Source: Vibrio gigantis
GTDB lineage: Bacteria; Pseudomonadota; Gammaproteobacteria; Enterobacterales; Vibrionaceae
DNA length: 64,000 nt
Direction: 5' to 3'
Assembly: GCF_024347515.1 (NCBI RefSeq)
Contig: NZ_AP025493.1
Location: 248,001-312,000 of the forward strand
Every line of letters starts with the position of its first letter. Within the stretch, counting starts at the first letter, position 1. Under the pieces are notes generated by a model, which saw only the letters and a list, made by a program, of their open reading frames with translations, had not been told where the DNA came from and searched no databases. A program made the position numbers and the translations under genes. Positions 1 through 7,139 of the stretch are shown piece after piece.

Positions 1-19
1 GACAAAGAGAGAAGAAAAT

Positions 20-1759
20 ATGACTAAAAAGAATAAGCCGACAAAAATAGTGTTGGCACACATCAACGACACCCACTCATACTTTGAACCAACCTCGTTA
101 CAGCTATCACTTAAAATGAACAATCACATCATTGAACCTTATGTCAGTGCTGGTGGCTTTGCTCGAATTTCAACACGCTTTAAACAAATAGAACAAGATG
201 CCCAGCGCCAGAAGGTTGGAACCTTGTTCCTGCACGCTGGCGACTGCTTCCAGGGCACTTTGTATTTTTCTTTATTCAAGGGAAAAGCCAACGCTGATTT
301 GTTGAATGCCCTTAATATAGACGCTATGACGCTCGGTAATCACGAGTTAGACATGGGTAACGAGCCCGTTGCTATTTTCGCTAAAAGAATCAAATTCCCA
401 CTGTTGGCCGGTAACTGGAATCTATCGAATGAGGATATCAATAAAACTCATACCTTAGCAGACAACGAAATTGTTAAGCCATATCTGCCTGAAACACAAA
501 GTGCTTCTTTTATAACGAAAGAGTTTGATGGCGAGAAGGTTGCCATCTTCGGACTAAGCATCGACAAGATGGCAGGCATCGCTAACCCAGATATCGATAC
601 ACCGTTTGAAAACGCATTAGAAACAGCGAAAGCAACGATAGAACAAATTCATAAGGCTGGTATTAACAAGATAGTGCTGCTTAGTCACCTCGGTTATGAA
701 GCTGATTTAGATCTAGCTGCGAATGTGCAAGGCATCGGTGTGATTGTTGGTGGTCATAGTCACCGCTTGCAGGGTGATTTCTCGGATATCGGCTTAGTGA
801 AGGACGATGACTACGGAGTAAAAATTGGCGACACCTATGTTGTGCAAGCGGGTTTCCACGCCATGAGCCTAGGACACTGCGAAATTGAGTTCGATGCGCA
901 AGGCAAAGTCACGAACTTCAATGGCAAGAACGAACTGTTATTAGGCCGTCGACTGTTTATAGACGCTAAACTGAGTGAAGTAGGACAAGACGACGCACAT
1001 GATATGGCATGTGAGTTTTTGAACAATCACCAGAACATCGCAGTGTGTAAGAAAGATCCTGAATTACAGAGTATTCTGACGGACAAGTATCAGCCTAGAG
1101 TTCGTAAGCTTCAGCAGCAAGTCATTGCTCATGCTGACAGTAAACTTCGCCATGTACGTATCCCAGATGACAAAGGCCCGAGCCAACTAGCGCCCTTGGT
1201 TGCTCAATCATTTCACTATCTGATGAACAAGAAAGGACATCAGGTTGAATTTGCCATTCACAATGCCGGTGGTGTTAGAAATTCACTGAATAGCGGTGAT
1301 GTCTCTGTTGCCGATATTGCCGGAAAACTACTACCGTTTGCCGTACCTATTGGTGTGTATGAAGTAAAAGGTGAAACGATCGCAGGGATGCTTGAAGGTG
1401 CAATCAACAACGCGCTCGATAATGGCGTCGTAGGCACAGGTTCAGGCAGCTTTCCTTATACTCACAACCTGAGGTTTTGTTACCACAAAGAAGCGCCTCT
1501 AGGCCACAGGATCCACAATCTAGAAATCCACTCTGATGAGTTGGGCTGGCAGGTTGTCTCTCGCAACCGTATTTACCGGGGAGCATCGTCGGCCTACACC
1601 ATGAAAGGGAAAGAGGGCTACAACGCTGTGTTGGATATGATAGGCGATGGCATGGTAACGACTAACTCAATGGCAGACTGTTTCATTGAGTTTCTGCAAG
1701 CGCACCCTGAATCACTTCAACACAATGAACCGTTGAATTGTATGGAGTGTTTTAGATAA
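20..1759 (+). CDS. Bifunctional metallophosphatase / 5'-nucleotidase family protein
   Basis: A 579-aa two-domain phosphohydrolase of the 5'-nucleotidase/UshA superfamily. The N-terminal calcineurin-like metallophosphatase domain shows the metal ligands in order: HINDTH (about residues 14-19), AGDCFQGT (about 74-81), GNHE (about 106) and GGHSHR (about 242). The C-terminal 5'-nucleotidase domain (about 350-560) carries HNAGGVRNSL, a typical substrate-binding segment. Family members hydrolyse nucleoside monophosphates, UDP-sugars or cyclic nucleotides. Unlike UshA it has no signal peptide: MTKKNKPTK runs straight into the first beta strand, so it is probably cytoplasmic or exported by another route. 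The start is supported by a purine-rich GAGAGAAG just upstream. The substrate cannot be told from sequence. Confidence 0.9.
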   Translation: MTKKNKPTKIVLAHINDTHSYFEPTSLQLSLKMNNHIIEPYVSAGGFARISTRFKQIEQDAQRQKVGTLFLHAGDCFQGTLYFSLFKGKANADLLNALNIDAMTLGNHELDMGNEPVAIFAKRIKFPLLAGNWNLSNEDINKTHTLADNEIVKPYLPETQSASFITKEFDGEKVAIFGLSIDKMAGIANPDIDTPFENALETAKATIEQIHKAGINKIVLLSHLGYEADLDLAANVQGIGVIVGGHSHRLQGDFSDIGLVKDDDYGVKIGDTYVVQAGFHAMSLGHCEIEFDAQGKVTNFNGKNELLLGRRLFIDAKLSEVGQDDAHDMACEFLNNHQNIAVCKKDPELQSILTDKYQPRVRKLQQQVIAHADSKLRHVRIPDDKGPSQLAPLVAQSFHYLMNKKGHQVEFAIHNAGGVRNSLNSGDVSVADIAGKLLPFAVPIGVYEVKGETIAGMLEGAINNALDNGVVGTGSGSFPYTHNLRFCYHKEAPLGHRIHNLEIHSDELGWQVVSRNRIYRGASSAYTMKGKEGYNAVLDMIGDGMVTTNSMADCFIEFLQAHPESLQHNEPLNCMECFR

Positions 1760-1861
1760 TCAAAGCTAATACTGATGCTTAATGATATCACCTGGGGTTA
1801 TTTATAAAATTGGCATTGTTTATGCTTTATCTCTGCAGGTCGCCTTCTTGTGGAGATATGC

Positions 1862-1957
1862 ATGGATAAGAAAGATTGGTTGGATGCGGTAGCGGTTGTA
1901 GGTTGGGTATCAGTTTGGTCTGCGTTAGTGTATTTGGTGCCCACCGCAGGCTTGTAA
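1862..1957 (+). CDS. Small 31-aa hydrophobic, Trp-rich protein
   Basis: A short open frame, MDKKDWLDAVAVVGWVSV..., of 31 codons, charged at the N-terminus and then hydrophobic (three Trp, no charged residue after Asp8), which looks like one membrane segment. A good Shine-Dalgarno GGAG lies at 1852-1855, six bases before the ATG, and an intrinsic terminator follows at 2051-2075. No family is recognised. It is convincing as a small membrane-protein gene mainly because of the ribosome site and composition; it could still be chance. Confidence 0.5.
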   Translation: MDKKDWLDAVAVVGWVSVWSALVYLVPTAGL

Positions 1958-2050
1958 TGGTTTTGCGTGATAGATAGGTTCAACGTTACGTAATAGTCGC
2001 AATATTCTTACTATCAATAAACGCTATTCCTAGCGTACGTGGAAGAAATG

Positions 2051-2075
2051 AAAAGGAGCAAATTGCTCCTTTTTT
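2051..2075 (+). terminator. Intrinsic terminator
   Basis: Inverted repeat AAAGGAGCAA / TTGCTCCTTT followed by a run of T. It ends the unit containing the small ORF at 1862 and insulates the riboswitch leader that follows. Confidence 0.85.
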
Positions 2076-2127
2076 GCTTTTCCTGTGCAAATTTATATAG
2101 ACGAAACACAATCTGAGGATTATTATC

Positions 2128-2250
2128 CACGCGTTTGGGGAGTAGTTAGCGCAAGTTTACATATCGTCATCTCGTTAGGCCAAGAGTCTATCCGGTATGT
2201 AAAGGTGAAATCCCATATTTCACTTCAACGAGACCAACGCAATCACAGTC
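2128..2250 (+). promoter_or_regulatory. yybP-ykoY type (Mn2+) riboswitch candidate in the alx leader
   Basis: The roughly 190-nt leader before the TerC/Alx gene is highly structured. GCGTT (from 2131) can close with AACGC (about 2236-2240). The conserved-looking TGGGGAGTAG follows at once (about 2136-2145). GTTTACATA (about 2154) pairs with TATGTAAA (about 2195). GTGAAAT pairs with ATTTCAC (about 2205-2224). The segment ends in GAGACCAACGC. The GGGGAGTAG core and the downstream TerC-family gene match the yybP-ykoY manganese-sensing class, known upstream of E. coli alx and mntP. A further 7-bp hairpin GCGGAAG/CTTCCGC (2284-2311) sits right before the ribosome site and could be the expression platform. 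The class assignment is from memory of the consensus. Confidence 0.75.
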
Positions 2251-2322
2251 AAGATCCGTAATGGAGCTTGATATGCTTTGTTTGCGGAAGGTCTTTGTAC
2301 AGTTCTTCCGCCCGGAGGAATA

Positions 2323-3324
2323 ATGAACTCAACTCAATCTCTATTATCTACAAATAGTGAATCCTTTTTTTCATCACCAATCATGACGACTTATGCGGGC
2401 TTTTTCCTGCTGACGGTGATTCTCGTCTCTATTGATATCTATCAGACTCGTGGCGGCAACGTTACGATTAAAAAAGCGGCAATCTGGAGTGTTTTCTGGT
2501 TTGTCCTAGCGTTTTTGTTTGCTGGCTCTATCTACTTGTTTTGGGACATTTATGCGCCCAATAGTGACTACACAGCGCAAAAAGCAACGGTGTCATTCAT
2601 TACGGGTTACTTGCTAGAAAAATCTCTTAGCGTAGACAACTTGTTTGTGTTTGCGATGATCTTTGCTCAATACCAAGTTCCTGAGCATTTAAGACCTCGT
2701 GCGCTTCTTTGGGGTGTAATTGGTGCATTGGTACTTCGTGCAATTATGATCGCATTAGGTGCTCAGTTGTTGGCTGAATACCACTGGGTGCTTTATGTGT
2801 TTGCTGCGTTCTTGATTGGTACTGGTATTAAACTGGCGTTAGACAAGGGCGAAGAGGAGAGTGTGAACACACTGCCTGAAAAGCTACTTCGTAAAGTGAT
2901 GCCAGTAACTGAGGATTTTCATGGGCCTGCATTAATGGTTAAGCAGGGAGCTAAATGGGCGTTCACTCCGATGATGTTGGTAATCGGCGCGATTGCAGTC
3001 ATGGACGTAATGTTCGCTTTGGACTCTATTCCTGCAATCTTCGCGGTAACACAAGAACCGTTCTTGGTACTTGCTGCTAACGTGTTTGCGTTACTTGGCC
3101 TTCGTTCATTGTACTTTGTACTGCAAGGCATGATGGATAAGTTCATTTACTTGAAGCCGGCACTGGCATTCATCATGGTCTTCATCGGTGTGAAAATGCT
3201 ATTGGTCGACAGTGAATGGGCTATCCCAACTTATTGGTCTCTAGCGGTGCTGATTTCAACGATGACGATTGCGGTTATAGCGTCGATTTATGCAAAGAAG
3301 CCAGACATTGAACAAGTAAATTAA
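2323..3324 (+). CDS. alx: TerC/Alx family integral membrane protein
   Basis: A 333-aa TerC-family inner-membrane protein with about eight or nine hydrophobic segments. The family signature is visible as LEKSLSVDNLFVFAMIF (about residues 98-115) and again as VMDVMFALDSIPAIFAVT, whose acidic residues inside membrane helices are thought to handle metal ions. E. coli Alx is implicated in manganese export and alkaline response. The start is the ATG at 2323, directly after GGAGGAATA; an upstream in-frame TTG at 2278 lies in the hairpin and is rejected. The structured leader suggests control by a Mn2+ riboswitch, and the gene ends in a long hairpin at 3362-3423. Family is certain; the symbol rests on similarity and the leader. 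Confidence 0.88.
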   Translation: MNSTQSLLSTNSESFFSSPIMTTYAGFFLLTVILVSIDIYQTRGGNVTIKKAAIWSVFWFVLAFLFAGSIYLFWDIYAPNSDYTAQKATVSFITGYLLEKSLSVDNLFVFAMIFAQYQVPEHLRPRALLWGVIGALVLRAIMIALGAQLLAEYHWVLYVFAAFLIGTGIKLALDKGEEESVNTLPEKLLRKVMPVTEDFHGPALMVKQGAKWAFTPMMLVIGAIAVMDVMFALDSIPAIFAVTQEPFLVLAANVFALLGLRSLYFVLQGMMDKFIYLKPALAFIMVFIGVKMLLVDSEWAIPTYWSLAVLISTMTIAVIASIYAKKPDIEQVN

Positions 3325-3361
3325 AACAAATATAACTTATCGAAAACTCGATAAGAGATAG

Positions 3362-3423
3362 GTGGTCGATGAAGCAGGAAATTTATTCATGTAAAATTTC
3401 TGTGACATCGACCACTTTTGTTT
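3362..3423 (+). terminator. Long stem-loop terminator after alx
   Basis: Perfect outer stem GTGGTCGATG / CATCGACCAC with an inner GAAATTT / AAATTTC stem and a TTTTGTTT tail. Confidence 0.75.
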
Positions 3424-3636
3424 GAGGGCTATTTGTACTAAATGCATGATTTAAGCATCATATTGAATTTTAAATCGCTTCCAATGCATATGTATTTCGA
3501 CGTGTTGTTAATGGTTTGTTTTATTAGAAAAACTAATCTGAACATCCAATTTTAGTCATTTTTTAACCTGCAAAAGATCACCTATTATTCTTGTTATCAG
3601 AACGAAACACACAAACAAATTTATAGAGAGGCAATC

Positions 3637-3825
3637 ATGGCTCAAGCAGTACAAATGAATACTATCGCTGTTCCTAACTCTATGGATAAGAAGACCTACT
3701 CGGTTAACTTCAAAGGATTGATTGCACACATTTTCGATATTCTTTTCGTAGACAACTCTCCACGTAGTTACTACGCGAGCGACCTATCTGGTCACATGCA
3801 ACGCGATATCGGTATTAACCGTTAA
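3637..3825 (+). CDS. DUF1127-like small protein
   Basis: A 62-aa protein whose C-terminus, LSGHMQRDIGINR, matches the end of DUF1127 proteins (typically ...R.LRDIGL.R), here without the usual Arg-rich middle. The central segment FKGLIAHIFDILFV is amphipathic. DUF1127 proteins in alphaproteobacteria have been linked to RNA turnover and phosphate/carbon metabolism; no role can be claimed here. AGAGAGGCA precedes the ATG, and a strong terminator follows 45 bp downstream, so it is a monocistronic unit with a roughly 210-bp upstream region after the alx terminator. Confidence 0.75.
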   Translation: MAQAVQMNTIAVPNSMDKKTYSVNFKGLIAHIFDILFVDNSPRSYYASDLSGHMQRDIGINR

Positions 3826-3870
3826 TTTAAGCGTAAACGCATAGAATAAAAGAAAGACAGAATTAAAAAA

Positions 3871-3897
3871 AACGCCAGCTGAGAAGCTGGCGTTTTT
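3871..3897 (+). terminator. Strong intrinsic terminator
   Basis: Perfect 10-bp stem AACGCCAGCT / AGCTGGCGTT with a four-base loop and T-run. Confidence 0.92.
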
Positions 3898-4008
3898 GTA
3901 TCTGAAAGAAACTTTATCTCTTCGCAAAATAAGCACCTGAAAGAAATACTTAGGCATAACGGTCTGTATTTGAGCGCCAGTAAATTCGCTTCGTACAAGG
4001 ATCACGGT

Positions 4009-4749
4009 ATGTCACACGCCAAATGCAACGCATCATTAATCAAACTCTGCTTATTTGCTTTACCGATCGTCTTATATTCTCCAGTGTCGAATGCGCAAAC
4101 CTGGAGTAACGAAGGGCAACCTGCGCAGGTTATCGAGCTGTTCACCTCTGAAGGTTGTTCGAGTTGCCCACCTGCTGATGCCTACCTCAGGACTTTTGAA
4201 GATGACCCTGCACTCTGGACACAAATTATCCCACTCGCGTATCACGTCGATTACTGGGATTACCTAGGTTGGGGGGATAAGTTCGCGAGCAAAGCCTTCA
4301 GTCAGAAGCAACGTTTGTATAAAGCTTATGGTGTAACGAGCGGGGTTTATACTCCGGGTTTTGTCGTTGACGGAAAAGAGTGGCGCGGTTATTTCAATTG
4401 GCTCGACAGAACGTTGCCTTCACTCCCACAACAAAATAACCCCAAGCTGACGGTCAATCATAAAGGCGACACCTTCAAGGTGAGTTACGAAGGCAAAGGT
4501 GATTATGTGGCTCATATTGCCTTGTTAGCGATGAACGAAGTTACCAGCGTCAAAGCGGGCGAAAACAGAGGTAAGAAACTCGAACACGATTTCGTCGTCG
4601 TTTACGATGGTTACCAACGCGGTGAGTCTGAATGGCAATTTAATATCAATTTCGAGCCACTAGTCGCTACGCCAGATGCAGTAGCCGTTTGGCTAACCGA
4701 GCCGAGCTCGTATGCTCCTGAACAAACGGTAGCTGGGTGGCTGAATTAA
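4009..4749 (+). CDS. DUF1223 thioredoxin-like secreted protein
   Basis: A 246-aa DUF1223 family protein. The N-terminus (MSHAKCNASLIKLCLFALPI... to SNAQ) is a cleavable signal peptide, so it acts in the periplasm. The mature start holds the family motif VIELFTSEGCSSCPPAD, with a CxxC pair in a thioredoxin-like fold, then YHVDYWDYLGWGDKFAS and TPGFVVDGKEWRGY. The family is widespread and uncharacterised, presumed a redox or disulfide-handling protein. The ATG at 4009 has AAGGA upstream and gives a clean signal peptide; an in-frame TTG at 3970 would add 13 residues before it and is not preferred. Confidence 0.87.
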   Translation: MSHAKCNASLIKLCLFALPIVLYSPVSNAQTWSNEGQPAQVIELFTSEGCSSCPPADAYLRTFEDDPALWTQIIPLAYHVDYWDYLGWGDKFASKAFSQKQRLYKAYGVTSGVYTPGFVVDGKEWRGYFNWLDRTLPSLPQQNNPKLTVNHKGDTFKVSYEGKGDYVAHIALLAMNEVTSVKAGENRGKKLEHDFVVVYDGYQRGESEWQFNINFEPLVATPDAVAVWLTEPSSYAPEQTVAGWLN

Positions 4750-4950
4750 GTTGCCAACAACGATAATTATTGAGCTAGTGCCATTTAGTCGAAGTGGATA
4801 CGGCGTGTATTGAGGTTCTCTCATATATAACGGCGTCCGTGAGGAGATTTAATTGGTCAAATAGAAGTGAAAGGGCGATTTAGTTACGTAATACTGCTGA
4901 AATACGTTAATATAGCGCGCTATTATTTTAGCTTTGAGTTCCTGCAATTA

Positions 4951-6240
4951 ATGACTAACACCACAACACCAACCAACTTCTCTGATCTTGGCTTAATTTC
5001 TCCTTTGATGGCTCGTCTTACCGAGCTTGAATACCAACAGCCAACGCCTATCCAAGCGCAAGTTATTCCAAGTGTGTTAGCAGGACGCGATCTAATTGCA
5101 GGCGCAAATACGGGTTCAGGTAAAACCGCTGCATTTGCACTTCCTCTGTTACAACAGATCCATGAAGATGCACCTTTAGACCGTCGTTCGGGCAAAGGTA
5201 ACTTCGTGTCTGGCCTCATCTTAGTACCTACTCGTGAACTGGCTAAGCAAGTGGCTGACAGCGTTAAATCTTACGCAGTGCATTTTAACGGTGCGATTAA
5301 GACGGTTTGTGTATTTGGTGGTGTGTCTGTGAACACTCAAATGCAAGCATTACGTGGCGGCACTGATATCTTGGTGGCGACACCGGGTCGTTTACTTGAC
5401 CTTATTTCAAGCAACGCAATCAAGCTTGATAAAGTGAAAACGCTTGTGCTTGATGAAGCCGACCGTATGTTAAGCCTTGGCTTTACCGAAGAACTAGATG
5501 CTATCTTGAAGCTACTGCCAAGCAAGAAGCAAACTCTGTTGTTCTCTGCAACGTTCCCAGAGCAAGTTCAAACGCTTACCCACGAACTACTGACTGACCC
5601 AATTGAAGTTCAACTTCAAAGTGCTAATGCGAGCACATTGGTTCAGCGTGTATTCGAAGTCGAAAAAGGCCGTAAGACAGCATTGCTAGCGCACCTAATT
5701 CAGCAACACGAATGGCGCCAAGCTCTGATCTTCGTGAATGCAAAGAACAGCTGTGAACACCTAGCAGACAAGCTATACAAACGCGGCATCATTGCAGAAG
5801 TCTTCCACGGTGATAAAGGGCAGGGTTCACGTACTCGTATCCTTGAAGATTTCAAATCTGGCGAGATCGATGTTCTGATCGCGACAGACATCGCGGCACG
5901 TGGTCTGGATATCGAAAAGCTTCCAGTTGTTATCAACTTTGATTTACCGCGTAGCCCATCAGACTACATGCACCGTATTGGCCGAAGTGGTCGTGCCGGT
6001 GAGGTTGGTCTAGCGTTGTCTCTGATCGATCACGAAGATTACCATCACTTCAAAATCATCGAGAAGAAGAACAAGATTCGTCTTGAGCGTGAGCAAATCG
6101 AAGGTTTTGAAGTCGATGAAGAAGCTACAGCTGAACTGATTGCAGCGCTTAAACCTGTTGCGCCACCTGCTGGCACAGGTAAAAAGAAGAAAAAGAAAAA
6201 AGCACAAACCAATCAAGATGTTTGGTTAAGAAATAATTAA
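4951..6240 (+). CDS. DEAD-box ATP-dependent RNA helicase, RhlE-like
   Basis: A 429-aa DEAD-box helicase. Motifs in order: Q motif (TPIQAQVIP), motif I AGANTGSGKT, Ia PTRELAKQ, GG, TPGRLLD, motif II DEAD (VLDEADRML), motif III SATF, then in the second RecA domain TDIAARGLDIE and HRIGRSGRAG. The C-terminal tail is a run of lysines (KKKKKKK) ending in VWLRNN, typical of short RhlE-type enzymes that bind structured RNA. The frame is open upstream, but the family N-terminus (MTNTTTPTNFSDLGL) starts at the ATG at 4951; no strong ribosome site is seen there. It shares a bidirectional terminator with phnA. Confidence 0.9.
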   Translation: MTNTTTPTNFSDLGLISPLMARLTELEYQQPTPIQAQVIPSVLAGRDLIAGANTGSGKTAAFALPLLQQIHEDAPLDRRSGKGNFVSGLILVPTRELAKQVADSVKSYAVHFNGAIKTVCVFGGVSVNTQMQALRGGTDILVATPGRLLDLISSNAIKLDKVKTLVLDEADRMLSLGFTEELDAILKLLPSKKQTLLFSATFPEQVQTLTHELLTDPIEVQLQSANASTLVQRVFEVEKGRKTALLAHLIQQHEWRQALIFVNAKNSCEHLADKLYKRGIIAEVFHGDKGQGSRTRILEDFKSGEIDVLIATDIAARGLDIEKLPVVINFDLPRSPSDYMHRIGRSGRAGEVGLALSLIDHEDYHHFKIIEKKNKIRLEREQIEGFEVDEEATAELIAALKPVAPPAGTGKKKKKKKAQTNQDVWLRNN

Positions 6241-6270
6241 ATTGAAAACAGTTAGATAGTAGATACAAGA

Positions 6271-6296
6271 AAGGCGCTCAATTGAGCGCCTTTCTT
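6271..6296. terminator. Bidirectional terminator between helicase and phnA
   Basis: AAGGCGCTCA / TGAGCGCCTT palindrome with a T-rich tail, in the gap between convergent genes. Confidence 0.88.
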
Positions 6297-6317
6297 AATT
6301 CAAACAGTAAAAAGAAA

Positions 6318-6875
6318 TTACTTCTTACGGCAGAACTCAGCGATTACGTACATTGATTGACCGCCGTTTGTTTTACCAGAAACAAGTTTTGGATCGTCAC
6401 CCACGCTGATACCACGGATAACAGTACCTTGCTTGATCACTTGGTTAGTACCTTTGATTGGCAGGTCTTTGATTACTGTTACGTCGTCACCTTTCTTAAG
6501 TTCAACGCCGTTCACGTCAAGAGGCTTGTCATCAGCAGACATACCGATTTGTGCCCAAACTGACGTTTCTTCTTCAAGGTACATCATGTCTAGCGCGTCT
6601 TGAGCCCAGCTTTCTGTGTTCAGACGAGTAAGTTGACGCCATGCAGTTACTTGAACTGGCGCTTCTTGACTCCACATGCTGTCAGTTAGACAACGCCAGT
6701 GGTTGATATCTTTAGGATCGTCAATCTCACCAAGACATTTGTCACATACCATGATGCCGTGATCCACTGTTACGTGGCTGTGTGGCGGTACTGCGTATGC
6801 AGTAAGAGAAGAATCAGAACCACATAGTTCACATTTAGATTGGCAGCGTTCTAGCATAGTAGCTTCAGAAGACAT
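6318..6875 (-). CDS. yjdM: PhnA / YjdM family zinc-ribbon protein
   Basis: A 185-aa PhnA-domain protein. It has an N-terminal zinc ribbon (CELCG ... CDKC, about residues 15-45) and a C-terminal SH3-like beta domain with the family signature LKKGDDVTVIKDLPIKGTN and GTVIRGISV. The name comes from its place beside the E. coli phosphonate operon, but it is not required for phosphonate use and its role is unknown. The gene stands alone and converges on the helicase gene. Confidence 0.88.
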   Translation of the reverse strand: MSSEATMLERCQSKCELCGSDSSLTAYAVPPHSHVTVDHGIMVCDKCLGEIDDPKDINHWRCLTDSMWSQEAPVQVTAWRQLTRLNTESWAQDALDMMYLEEETSVWAQIGMSADDKPLDVNGVELKKGDDVTVIKDLPIKGTNQVIKQGTVIRGISVGDDPKLVSGKTNGGQSMYVIAEFCRKK

Positions 6876-7048
6876 AATGGACTCACATTTATTAGGTATT
6901 AAATTACGGGGCTATTATCCACTTTATTTACAATAAAGAAAGAGGTCGTACGGTATTCTGTCTTGATTAATTTTAGCTGAGATCAACCATTTGTGTTTTA
7001 AAGGTTTATGCAAACGGTTAACTAGGCTTTGGTTACAAATAGCAGATA

Positions 7049-7075
7049 CAAAAATGCCAGCGGTTAGGCTGGCAT
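7049..7075 (-). terminator. Terminator of fadL-volA unit
   Basis: On the minus strand, ATGCCAGC / GCTGGCAT stem followed by TTTTT. It lies 65 bp past the volA stop; the rest of 6876-7139 shows nothing else clear. Confidence 0.85.
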
Positions 7076-7139
7076 AAATAAGCTTCAACTTTGCTTAATG
7101 AGATGGCCTATTTGCTATTTATCCATCAGTTACTTGTTT

